From assembly GCA_030248215.1 (NCBI GenBank), contig JASANG010003574.1:32348-96347 (forward strand): DNA of 64,000 bases, read 5' to 3'. Shown in pieces: positions 44,846 to 55,900 of this stretch. The notes under the pieces were generated by a model. It ran no database searches, was not told where the DNA came from, and was given only the letters and a program-made list of their open reading frames with translations. Source of the stretch: Enoplolaimus lenunculus. Taxonomy: Eukaryota > Nematoda > Enoplea > Enoplida > Thoracostomopsidae. A program made the translations under genes and the position numbers. Numbering within the stretch: position 1 is the stretch's first letter; every line of letters starts with the position of its first letter.

Positions 44846-45060
44846 GGCCAATGTACAGAACACGGGTGGAACTGTACTATAAGCATATTCATAAGCCTAA
44901 GTCTAAGCCTGAGCCTAAGCATAAGAATGTGCGTATTTCTAAGTATAAGCCTAAGTCTAAGCCTAAGTCAAGCAAAGAAATAGTCTTAAGCTTAAGCTTA
45001 CTCGATTGCAGTACCACAGAAAATCGTTTCGTGCCTGATCTTTATCTTTACATGGGCCAA
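44846..45060 (-). mobile_element. Family A MITE
   Basis: It runs from GGCCAATGTACAGAACACGG to CTGATCTTTATCTTTACATGGGCC; the right end carries a 6-bp duplication (TTTATC). Confidence 0.75.
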
Positions 45061-45495
45061 AATTGGGGTGTTTTTATACGTAAGCCCCATATGCAATTGT
45101 TTAGCAAAATTAAAAACAATTTAGCACCGTTCGACTCAGCTTTGCAAACTGCGTCCAATGAAGCGTAAATTATATATTTGGCAAAAAATTTCGGATCCAA
45201 AAAGAAAGCGTAGGACTCAAAATACAAATATCAAAAACTCAAATTTAAATATTAAGTACGAAATCGTCAGGAGAGATCATGAAAAGCTCAAATGCAAAAA
45301 AAGTTACGAAATCGGATTCTCACCAAATGAAAGATATTTCTGTAGGGAAGTCTCAAACGTAGGACCCGAATGAGATGTATCAGTTAAAACTTTATAATGC
45401 TGGCATTTTTGGTCGACGTAAAAGCTGTTTCAGAGCGTTGCCTAAAAGCGTGATTTTTCAATTATGCTTATAATCCATCTAAAACTGCTATATTG
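45061..45495. other. Unannotated stretch
   Basis: No exon, RNA gene or repeat end recognised. Confidence 0.3.
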
Positions 45496-45499
45496 AGCT

Positions 45500-45620
45500 A
45501 AACATTTATCTCCTATAGCTCAGTGGTCAACGTAAACGCCTCCCACCCGTGAGACTGGGGATCGAATCTTACCTTGAAATTACATATCATATGAAATTCA
45601 AAATATTTATGTGAAAAAGC
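45500..45620 (+). repeat. tRNA-derived SINE-like repeat (tandem copy 1)
   Basis: A box TAGCTCAGTGGTCA and B box GGATCGAATCT lie 41 bp apart. It is followed by 'ttaccttgaaattacatatcatatgaaattc'. Confidence 0.6.
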
Positions 45621-45712
45621 GGAAAAATTCTTACTTAGTATCTATAATGAAAAAATTCTCACTTACTATCTATAATGAAAAAATTCTTACTTAGTATCTA
45701 TAACCCTTTCAC
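45621..45712. repeat. Short tandem repeat between SINE copies
   Basis: 'aaaaaattcttacttagtatctataatg' is repeated about three times. Confidence 0.75.
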
Positions 45713-45769
45713 TCATAGAGAATACTATGAGCAACTAAATACAATAATGTAAGAACATTACATACACTG

Positions 45770-45975
45770 TGAGCAGTGTTTAACATTTATATCATATATG
45801 CGCAGTGCAAAATCTCTACAAGACGTGAGAGCCTACTAGGGCTCGAGCGTCAAGCTCCTATAGCTCACTGGTCAACGTAAACGTCTCCCACCCGAGAGAC
45901 TGGGGATCGAATCTTACCTTGAAATTACATATCATATAAAATTGAAAATATTAATGTGAGAAAGGGATAACAGCG
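45770..45975 (+). repeat. tRNA-derived SINE-like repeat (tandem copy 2)
   Basis: Includes the 5' segment 'acaagacgtgagagcc..gctcgagcgtcaagctcctatagctcac', the B box GGATCGAATCT and the 3' part 'ttaatgtgagaaaggg'. The tRNA heads of the two copies start ~338 bp apart. Confidence 0.65.
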
Positions 45976-46670
45976 CGATTCTCAAGTTACTATGCATATA
46001 ATCCATCCAACAGTTATATTGGGCTAAATAGTTATATTGACAGGGTAACAATTATGTCCCACGCAGGTGTCTTAGTGCTTTTTTGGAAAAAAAACTTTGT
46101 CATCTTGTTTATTTGTACCCTGAAATGATTTTTAAACCATATTTTGTGGGTTTTGCCACTTACAATGTCGCAACCTGACATCTGTTGCTGGGGATGAAAT
46201 GTAAATTTTGACCATTTTTAAGCCACGTCAGAATGCTTTTTTGTTGCGTATATTTTTACAGCCCAATACTGATACTAAGAGCGTGCACAGTGGCTTTACG
46301 CTAGGAGTAAGAGTTTTGAATGTTTAAATACGAACTGTGGCCACTTTTATTTTTTATTGTTTACTAAATTTTTTTGAACTTACGATGACACCTTGAATCG
46401 AAAAGTTTAGCTTCAAAATTAGAAATTTCAAAATTTTTCACAAAGGTGCAAAAAATCATATTTTATTTTCACGAAAAAATTATTACCTTGCGAATACGGC
46501 TGTATCGAGAATTTCGGCAGCGAAACCGCAGCCGCATACACTTCGCATTCATTTACTGTCAGGTGTAGGCACTGGCTTTATGCACAATGTTAATGGTTTG
46601 CCAATGCTATCAGTAATAACAGAATTAATATCTTAGTTGGTTTCGGGTGCCCTTCTACACCATGCCAAAA
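45976..46670. other. Unannotated AT-rich stretch
   Basis: No gene or repeat terminus recognised. Confidence 0.3.
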
Positions 46671-46673
46671 TTT

Positions 46674-46684
46674 TATATATATAC

Positions 46685-46716
<32 letters not shown>

Positions 46717-46822
46717 CAGCGTGGGAAATAGAATTTCAAATGCTGCTCTTTCATGAGCATTTTTAAATATCAGCGTGGGAAATAGAATTTCAAATGCAGC
46801 TCTTTCATGAGCATTTTTAAAG
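46674..46822. repeat. AT microsatellite plus 54-bp tandem duplication
   Basis: (TA)n from 46,674 to 46,716, then a 54-bp unit starting ATCAGCGTGGGAAATAG at 46,715 and again at 46,769 with one difference (gctgct/gcagct). Confidence 0.9.
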
Positions 46823-46847
46823 AAACATCCGCTGGGTTAAAATTAAG

Positions 46848-47118
46848 CACAATTCCCACGTGCAAATTTTTGTTGCGAGAACTTGCAGCTACATCTTGCA
46901 CTTTCAAGTTATTCCCAAGTCACGTTCGAAAAACTTGCAGCTGCAAATAATTATTAAGCATCATAGCTAGGAATTTAGTCTACATGTGTGAATAACCATT
47001 GAAGTTCATTGGATTTACTGCAGCCGTTTTCTCATTGGCAGATGAAAAAATATACAAGTTCTGCGTGCGATTTGTAGCTGCAAGTTCTCGCGCCAAATAC
47101 TTGCACGTGCGAATAGGT
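46848..47118. mobile_element. Family F MITE
   Basis: It runs from AATTCCCACGTGCAAATTTTTG to ATACTTGCACGTGCGAATAGG, with 'gcgagaacttgcagcta' subterminal repeats. Confidence 0.65.
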
Positions 47119-47401
47119 GCTTTACGATTTTTCATTACGGAACTGAGTTTTTTACTGACATTGAAATTAGCTTGTTTTTTATTTTGTCTTTTCTACATAT
47201 TTTTTTAGTTTTTTTAAATATTAATTCTTTTCGAACACAAAAAAATACAAAATAAAATGAGTGTGAAGATGAGTCATCAATTTATGTCAATCACCGCAAT
47301 GCACCGCAACTGTGAGATCTTGAGACTATTAATATTTTTGACTGTTATTTGGAATTGTGTAATTTGTGTTTTTTTGTGTTGGTTGATGCTGTCGATCAGT
47401 G

Positions 47402-47589
47402 TAACCAACAGGGACGGAACAGTATTATAAACATATTAGTAAGCCTAAGCCTAAGGCTAAGCGTAAAGAATCAGCATATTCCTAAGCGTAAGCGTAAGCC
47501 AAAACAAAACAAATTAGTCTAAAGCTTATTAAGCTTATCCTTTTCTAGTCCCACAGTCAAATGTGTGCCCCTGATCTTTACACGGGCCA
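47402..47589 (-). mobile_element. Family A MITE
   Basis: It runs from AACCAACAGGGACGGAACAG to GCCCCTGATCTTTACACGGGCC. Confidence 0.65.
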
Positions 47590-48030
47590 AGCTGTGGCAC
47601 TTCCCACAAATTTCCATTGGTCGTACCTGGCTGGCATCCACAGACGACTAATTTTACGGTTTGTATTCTCAAAAATGTGTAGCACCTATCATCAGTTGGT
47701 TTTGCATACGTTTCCAAACATGAAAACTCAGGGCTGGTCTTAGCATCGCCCCAAATACATCATTTGGCCGAGGCTTCTGATGTTTATGGGTCTCTCAAAA
47801 TGGATGAGTTTGGGAAGCTGCTAAGACGAGCCGTGAGAGGGACCTCAAAAATTGAACGTGGGTCGTGAGATTTAATGGAAAAAAATGGTTTGGCGTCTTG
47901 CTCGCTCTGTTTGCCAGATTTCCTTAAGCAGTCTAAATGCATCTATAACTCTTTGTTGCCCAGAAACGGTTTGAACGCAAATCGCTCATCCCTCCGACCC
48001 AAAATCTTGTATTGAATTTGGAACAAAAAA
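47590..48030. other. Unannotated stretch with a family J fragment
   Basis: 'gtattctcaaaaatgtgtagcacctatcatcagttgg' at about 47,662-47,700 is a family J end. Nothing else was recognised. Confidence 0.35.
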
Positions 48031-48247
48031 TGGGCCAATGTATAGAACAGGGCGGAAACAGTAGTATAAGCATATTCCTAAGCATAAGTCGAGGCCTAAG
48101 CCTAAGCCTACGCGTACGAATGAGTCTATTCATAAGCCTAAGCCTAAGCCTAAGCCTAAGCCTAAGCAACAAAGTTAGTTTAAAGCTTTAACTGACTCTA
48201 TAACAGCCCAGCCAGAAAACGATCCGGCCCTGTTGTATACATGGGCC
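48031..48247 (-). mobile_element. Family A MITE
   Basis: It runs from GGGCCAATGTATAGAACAGG to CCCTGTTGTATACATGGGCCC, with CCTAAG cores. Confidence 0.75.
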
Positions 48248-48511
48248 CAAAAATGAGTCAAGAAAGTTTCTTTCAAGCCATTTTTGGGGCCCACGCAATT
48301 ATCATTTTTCTGAAGGCCCGTCTTGGTAAAACCGGTCCTGAGTACCTTTCCCGGGCACGTTTCGGGGGGGCAGGGGGAGCTCAGCGTCCCTATTGTAAGT
48401 CGTCGAAACAGTTATTCCCCTGATCCATTTAGCTATTTAGCTATGTATACTACACATTTGAGAATAACGGCTCAGGAACTTGATAGCCTAAATATAGTAA
48501 ACCCTTCAGGA

Positions 48512-48696
48512 CCCATGTGAAGATCAGTGGCGGAGAGTTTTTCTGTGGAACTAGGCTATTTTTTGCTTGGCTTAGGCTTAGGCTTAGGCTCAGGAATATC
48601 CTGGATTTTACGTTTAGGTTTAAGCTTAAGATTAGGCTTAGGCTTAAGAATATGCTTATAATACTGTTCCGCCCCTGTTCTTTACACATTGGCCCC
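48512..48696 (+). mobile_element. Family A MITE
   Basis: It runs from ACCCATGTGAAGATCAGTGG to CCTGTTCTTTACACATTGGCCC. Confidence 0.7.
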
Positions 48697-48856
48697 CTTC
48701 AGATAGGTCTTGTTTTATAGGCGTACATAATGCTAATGTATAGAAATAACGTTGCTGAACACGTACTACTTTATAAGTTCATTTGCTAAACAGTCAAATC
48801 ATTCTTAAACTCAGTGAAAACCAGCGAATTAATGTTTTCTGATATAAATTGAAACG

Positions 48857-49078
48857 CATTATTACGGTTGCACTATTCTTGCCGTGTGGCGCCGTTCAGC
48901 GCCGTGTGCTATCGTCCATCACCATACGGTATCTTACGTGGGTAATTTGTGCACGACACCGCACAGTAACAGACGGTGCCGAAACGTGACGGGCGGTGAC
49001 GCAGGGCGTCACATGGTCACACACGGCACCACACGGTTAGGAACGGCGCCGGACGTCATCAAAAGTATATCGTTACTC
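48857..49078. mobile_element. Family E MITE, diverged
   Basis: 'gttgcactattcttgccgtgtggcgccgttcagcgcc' at the left and 'cggcgccggacgtcatcaaaagtatatcg' at the right match family E. Confidence 0.55.
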
Positions 49079-49239
49079 TTTTTGTCGAAAATTGTGACAA
49101 TTCAATTCACTGACGTGTTAAGAATTAAGAAAACAATAATTAACCCTTTCTTTCTTGCATGGATATTTTTAATTTTATCAAACGTGCATTTTTAAGCTAA
49201 GATTCGTCTTACGGTATTTCGGGCGGCAGGCGTTAAATG

Positions 49240-49435
49240 CTATCATCACTAAGCCTAAGCCTAAGCCTAAGTCTAAGCCTAAGCCTAAGCCTAATCGTAA
49301 GCCTAAGCGTAAGAATGAGCATATTCCTAAGCCTAAGCCTAAACCTACGCGAAGCAAAAAATAGTCTAAAGCTTAAGCTTACACTATTCTATGTCCCACA
49401 GAAAAACGTTCCACCCCTGATCTTTGCATGGGCCA
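49240..49435 (-). mobile_element. Family A MITE, left end lost
   Basis: A CCTAAG core runs from 49,245, and the right end CCACCCCTGATCTTTGCATGGGCC is intact. It ends ~110 bp upstream of the lectin-like gene's start codon. Confidence 0.65.
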
Positions 49436-49545
49436 TCAATAAACTATAGAAGCTTGACGTTCGTGCGCGAGGGTGGTAGTATACTACATGCGGGAAAAGG
49501 GGCTAAACATTCGCAACGTTTTTAGGTTTAATTCGATTGTATAAA

Positions 49546-49952
49546 ATGGAACTGCCCTCTTTGCTTGTACTACTATTCACCACAGTCATATACTCCACCT
49601 CAGCCCACATTTCAACGGTTGGTAAGCAACAAAAGGATCAATCTTGGTACGTGAGAACTTCTAGAATACGACGTCGTACGCAGTCATTTTCACATCTCGA
49701 AGTATCTCCATCAGTGTACACTCAGGTGCCATACGGGTCACTACAGTTGAGTGTATTCGAACATAGGCAAAATGTCGCGCGGCCGGTCACAAGGCGTGTT
49801 TATTATACAACGCCACTTGCTGCTTATAATGCCACAAAGGCAGTATGTCAATCGAGCTTATTCCGGTCGGAAGATGATGGTGTCGCTTATTTGACGGTTC
49901 CGGTTACAATGTGGTCTGAGAATATGCGAGCTGCAGTACTGAATCATTTGAG
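49546..49952 (+). CDS. Lectin-like gene exon 1 (signal peptide)
   Basis: MELPSLLVLLFTTVIYSTSA is a typical cleavable signal peptide, with probable cleavage after STSA. It continues with a Tyr/Arg-rich segment and MWSENMRAAVLNHLR. Donor TTTGAG|GTAAAT gives phase 2. A TATAAA sits directly before the ATG, so untranslated sequence may lie further upstream. Confidence 0.75.
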
Positions 49953-52900
49953 GTAAATGGATACTCGAAGGCTTTTTGACCAAATATGTTAAATAGAATT
50001 AATTCTGAAACAAATTGGCATTGCATACGGTGCAACGCTGGAAACCGCAGATCGAAAACCATATTCTCAAATGTATGTAGCATCAATCACCAGTTGATGA
50101 TAAGTCATGTAAATTTGAAACCAGCAGATTGAGAGTTTTTTAAAATATGACAAACGTTTGTTGCACTTAATTTGTCCTGAAACAGCCGTCTTTTTTCAAA
50201 ACTGCCATTTCACAATGTCATTTCATTCGTTATTTTATATATCTTTATTTAAGGTTATTCACAGGAAACGACACCATTCGTTCAGTGCAAGTCTTGATGT
50301 TACCAATTGAAAAATACCGGTTCGTATGGTCAAATCGTGTTTTCCGTCAAGCCTCTGGCACTTTCCACCACGCTTCCGCATTTTACCACCGCAAACGTCG
50401 CATCCGCTCACAGTTCGGTCGCCAATTTGCTCCTTATGAGCCCAAGATAGATTATGCTGTTGCTTCTGGCAATCATTCTGCCGGTTCAACAAATTCTACA
50501 AATACCAAGATGGATCATGCAGTTGCTGTGAAACCAGATGATACCAAGATAGATCATGCCGTTGATAGCAGTCCACGTTTCGAACTCGATCAATCATGGC
50601 GTTCATATGCGAAAAAATCACGTGTTATCGTTCTACGTATCGCAATGCAGTCACTTGAATCGTGTATAAATGCGGCACAGGAGCTTCGACGCTCATCGCG
50701 CAGTCTTCTCGATAGTGGAATCGAAATGCAACTTGCGTTGCATGCAACCCAAACTTATCGGAAACGCATTCAAATCGGCAGCAGCGTTATACAACGAACG
50801 CAATTGTTCGCTAAATTGGCGAATTTTGTTCGTCATCTCGGTAACCGTGGTGATGACGACATCAATGACGATTCCGACCCTTCATGGTTTGTTCGTCGAA
50901 ATGGTAACAGCGGCGATGATCATACAGTGGCGGATCCACGATTTTTCGGTGTGTGAGGATACTTTTTGCGTTTTGTAAAATTTACAATTTGTTCTAATAT
51001 GGTAACAATATTGTAAGTCGTATGGTCTGTGCACTATATTATATCTGTTAGCGTTTTTCATTGACAGATGTAACGTTTACATAGCAAAAGAGTACTTATA
51101 ACTCTTGTGTTTAGGAACCTTACCATTTTATCACAAAAAATTCTGACGAGGGAGTGTACACCCTACCCCTCGTCACTCCTCTGGATTCGGTAGTGTACAT
51201 GACCACAGTTTTTCACGAAAAATCTCAAAAAATACTGCCACGTCTCCGCAAAATCCGCCACTGTAATGATGTCATTACCTTCAAAGGAAATGCCGACATA
51301 GCATCGTTTGTTCGTCACCATGGCAATCGCAACGATGACGTCATCAAAGAAAATGCCGACACTTCCGGGTTCAGCCACGCATCTGGACTTCCTCGTCCTG
51401 TTGTTTACCTTCGTTCGAACGATTTGAATTCACTATCGCATCAAATTGTTCAATCAGTGCTCGCGACTACTGAGACTGACGCGGAATACGTCGACACTGG
51501 TGACGAATTGTCTGTTCGAGCAATTGTCGCACAAAAATTAGCTGATTTTGCTTCAGTGGTGAACACTGATCGTCTGGACCGCAGAGCGTGGGAATCTGTG
51601 TTCTGGGATCCGCTCGTCGCTCGCCCAGACAAAATTAGCTCAGTGCTTAATCAAGCTTTGGTATCTGGGCAAAATCAGCACCAAAATGTCACATTTAGTG
51701 TAAGCAAATTATTAGAAGCTCACAAGGCGGCCGTCGGATTGAAGCTTGATATTTTTGGAGTTGGGGGTGGAGAAATTGGAGGTGGTTATGACGGGATCGA
51801 CGGATCCACGGTGAGCGTTGACGAAAAAGATCTTAAAGCATGGCTTGAGCAAACTGCGGATACCGTCCGCTGGACCGGAGAGCGATTCGTGCCGAAATCA
51901 TTAGATTTGGCGAGAATTAACTTGAATACTTTGACGTCGAAGAGTTCGCTATCGTCAACTAACGTCCAGGTGGGTTTTATGGATCAAGTAAAGTCTATCC
52001 AAATAAGACATCGAGTAAAGTACCCCCTAAGGGTATCAACGTACGTTTCTACCCCCCTGAGGATTATTAGTTTGCAACGGATCATAGGATGAAATGGGAG
52101 CAAACAGAAATTTGTTTGCAGGAATGGAGTTGGTATGACCATACGCATCTGTTTTGATTTCGAAGACCAGTAAATGGTAGCTATAAAAGACACACCTGGC
52201 CTTATATTTTAAGATGAATTGAATAATTAATTTTATATGTTGTGTCCTGAACCAGGCTCGTAGCCATCCCACCTTGCTAGGGGGGCTAAACATTTTTCAG
52301 GAGGAGCAATCAAGGGTTTTCAATGAGTTACAAGCAAGGTTGAAAATTTTCATAACCCCAGCAAAACGCCAATTATTGTTGTTAAAAATCCCGCTTACTC
52401 TGTTAGGGTGGCGCTATATTTTTTCATGGCCTGCGACGTCCGTCACCATGCGACACGGTGCAGCATCGTACGCGAATTACTCACTTACGATACTGTTTGG
52501 TGACGTACGCCGTCGGACGTCATCAAAAGCATAGCGCCACCCTTAATAACTTGATTTCTGTTTGAAATATTCTGTAAAATTTGTTTATGTAATTTAAAAT
52601 ATAATCAGTAATTTACGCCCGGCTGCAACTTCCACAATAACATGCGTACACTAGATAGCTTTTTAACGGAATCACGGTAGAAAGTTGAAGTACAAAGATT
52701 ATTGTGACTCCCTGTAGCCAAAACTGCTGTGCTCGCACCCACTGCTTATAAAAACGTGCCTTAGATAAGCGTATTTATTAAGAAAAATCGTAATTTGTTT
52801 AAGCAAAACGATGGTTTAGGAAAAAACTTTTATAGAGTTCAGGTTCATACCATTGAAAATACATACCCGTTGGCATTAACACCGTTCTCAGAACTGTTTC

Positions 52901-55900
52901 CGCCAATCTCACATTCGAATACCATCACAAACCAAACAACCAATCAGACGTCAGCATCGCTCAATTCCCGGCTGGATTTTGTCGAATCAAAACTTGCCCA
53001 ATTAGAAGAAAATGAAGCCACGAATCAAAATCGAGCAAATCTGCTCACGGAACAGCTATTGGTTGCGTTACAAAACGATGCCAGGATACGATTGGATAGT
53101 CAATTTGATGATCTGTATCATGTTGAAGTGAACTGGACAGCTATGCGAGGAAATAATACAGGTGAAGGAATTGCCGGTGGTTAGAGTAGGGGCGGCACCC
53201 CACCTTGGTTTCTGTATTCGACGAGGGTCAGCTAATAAGGGATGACAGAGGAACATGTTCGGAGAAGGCAAGAAAATTTTTTTACCAACATAGAATTGTT
53301 TTAATACAGTTGAAAATGTTATGGCTAGGGGGCGAAGACAGTTGCACAAGGAGCGGCACCGACGCCCCTCCGTATTTGAGGGCCGGCGATAGAATTGTTG
53401 AACATAAAACCAAATCTGGTATACATAACCCCGAGTATAAGTTGTTTTGTCATAAGCATCATTCACACATGCAAGTTTTTGTAGCAAAACCTTGCACGTG
53501 CAACTTGCACGCGCAAGTGTGTTCACAAAGCAGCTTTGAAGTTTTTGCAGTTGCAAATTATTCACAGGAATTCATGCTGTTTAACTTAATTCACATCTAT
53601 GAACTCAGTTGCAAGTTGCTTGAATTTCTCGCATCTGCAGTTTGATTGGTCAATCGGAATGTTCCTTTGAAAATCCTTGCAGCTGCAAAGTATTTCGGTA
53701 CAAGTTGCAGCTGCGAGTTCTCGCTGCAAAAACTTGCACGTGTGAATGGTGCTTTAATTTTTAAAAACGTTAATGTTTTAGAATTTCAAAACAATACAGC
53801 GATGATCGATAAAAAGGACTCAACCGCACAAATCTCACCACCTGTTTTGTAAGTCAATTTTTTATTTTAAATTTGAATGCAGGTCGTAATTGTCGAAAAA
53901 ACTACTGTAGTGACCCGAATAAGAGGGAGGTAATAAGAGGGCGTACCCATTTTGAGTCCCAATCAATAGGAGTCCGTATCCCTAATAAGAGTCCGCAAGC
54001 GGATAGAGTCCTTAAACCTTAATTTAGAGTCCATAAATGTCAATTATCCTTAATTGTAGCGCATAAATGACTCCAGGACCATATAAAGTCGAGTTCGAAA
54101 CTTAAAAGCGTACTTGGTTTCAATGTAACATTTCAAAGTATAACCTTACATTATTGCTCAAGCTTTTGACACAAGACAAATATTCGTTTAATTTAACGGA
54201 TAATTACAATACTGGATATATATCAATAAGAAGGGTGGCGGAGGGTGGGTTGAAAATAAATAACAGTCCGTAACCAAATAACAGGGTGGGTTCCATCTGG
54301 AGAGGCAAATAAATATCAGTCAAGCTGAAAGCCTAAAACTGAGCCTAAGCCTTAGACTGACGCAATACGTGCATACTTTTCACGGTCCAAATTTGTGTGT
54401 TACAGACTTAGGGTGGTGGTATATTTTATAAAAATTTTAATGCCGTCCGACGCCGTTCGGCACCAGGGTCTACAGTACACAAATTACTCACATTTGCTAC
54501 CGCACAATGCCGAACGCCGCCACACGAGACATGTATAGCGTCACTTCGTTAATCTAATTATCGTTTAACTCATTTTCTGTCATAAAACAAGCTTAAAATT
54601 GTCATTAAAGGTTGTAATAGGGTGGCGGTATACTTTTGATGATGTCCGGCTCCGTCCTTCACTGTGCGTCACCATGCGGTACCGCACGCGAATTACTCAC
54701 GTACGCTGCTGTATGGTGTGACGAACGGTGATACACGGCGACGGATGGTAACGACCTGTGCCGGACGGCAACAGTCTACGTCGGACGGTGACAAAGGCTT
54801 CGGACGGAGACGGACTGCGTCAGACGGTGACAAACGGCTTCGGACGGTGACGGACTGCACTGGACGCTGACGGACTGCGCCGTACGGAACGGGCAGTGCC
54901 GCAAGACAAGTATTGCACCACCTTTACTGTTCAGCTAAAATATGGTTTTTTATAGTTTAACATTTACCTTATTCGAAGTTTGAAATTTGGAATAAAAACA
55001 ACTAAAAGGTTTAAACAAAATAGTTTGAATTATTAATATTGTTTGGATATGTTTGCTTTCAGTAGATCTCATTTGATTCGGTATACAATCAACGATGATA
55101 AAGAAGTCTCTTATCGAATTGTAAGCTGCTGTTTTTCTAAATGCGAGCATTATTCTCCGTTGTGAATTGAACGTATCATCAGTTATTGATGTCTTATAAC
55201 TTTTGAAAGCATAAGCCTAAGCCTAAACCTAAGCCTAAGAATGAGCTTATTCCTAATCCTAGGCATAAGCCTAAGCTGAAGCAAAAATTAGACTAACGCT
55301 CAAGCTTACCTACTCTATTCCAGTCCCACGACACAACGCTCCGCACCTGATATTTACATGGACCATTTTTTGCCTTTTGCAGAGCATGTCAGATTAACTC
55401 CAAAAACATTGCAACAACTGTCAATATTTATTATTCCCTGATTCTACTACCCTGGGTTTATTTCAGGAAACCAACCGAGGTCTCTGCCCTCAAGGTCCAT
55501 CTGCCCCAAACGACGGCCAATGGTTCTTATTCGATCACCCAAGCACCAATCAGACGCCATCTTGTTATTTTGCTTCTTGCAACAGTCGTGCGCCATATTT
55601 TATTGCACTCAATCAATGCAATTCGTTCCGGATTGGGTGCAATTTAGCAATTATTGCAAACGCGAACGAAAATGCGTTTTTGAGTCATGCGCTCACTGCG
55701 CGCACAGTAGCGTATGATTGTGCGACACGTGTATGGATCGGATTGGTTAACGCAGATGGCGTAAGACGATTTGTATGGCTGACGACGGTGCGAGATGAGC
55801 CTGTGTGAGAAAGGATTTATTCAGTACTAGTGTCAGCATTTTCAGATGTGTGTAGAACCTATTACCGGTAGTGGCGCATGCAGTAATTTCTGACGGAGAT

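Noticed and set aside
53205-53645. 146-codon plus frame after exon 3
   Set aside because: It is mostly family F MITE sequence. Splicing from exon 3 to 53,782 gives consistent phases without it.
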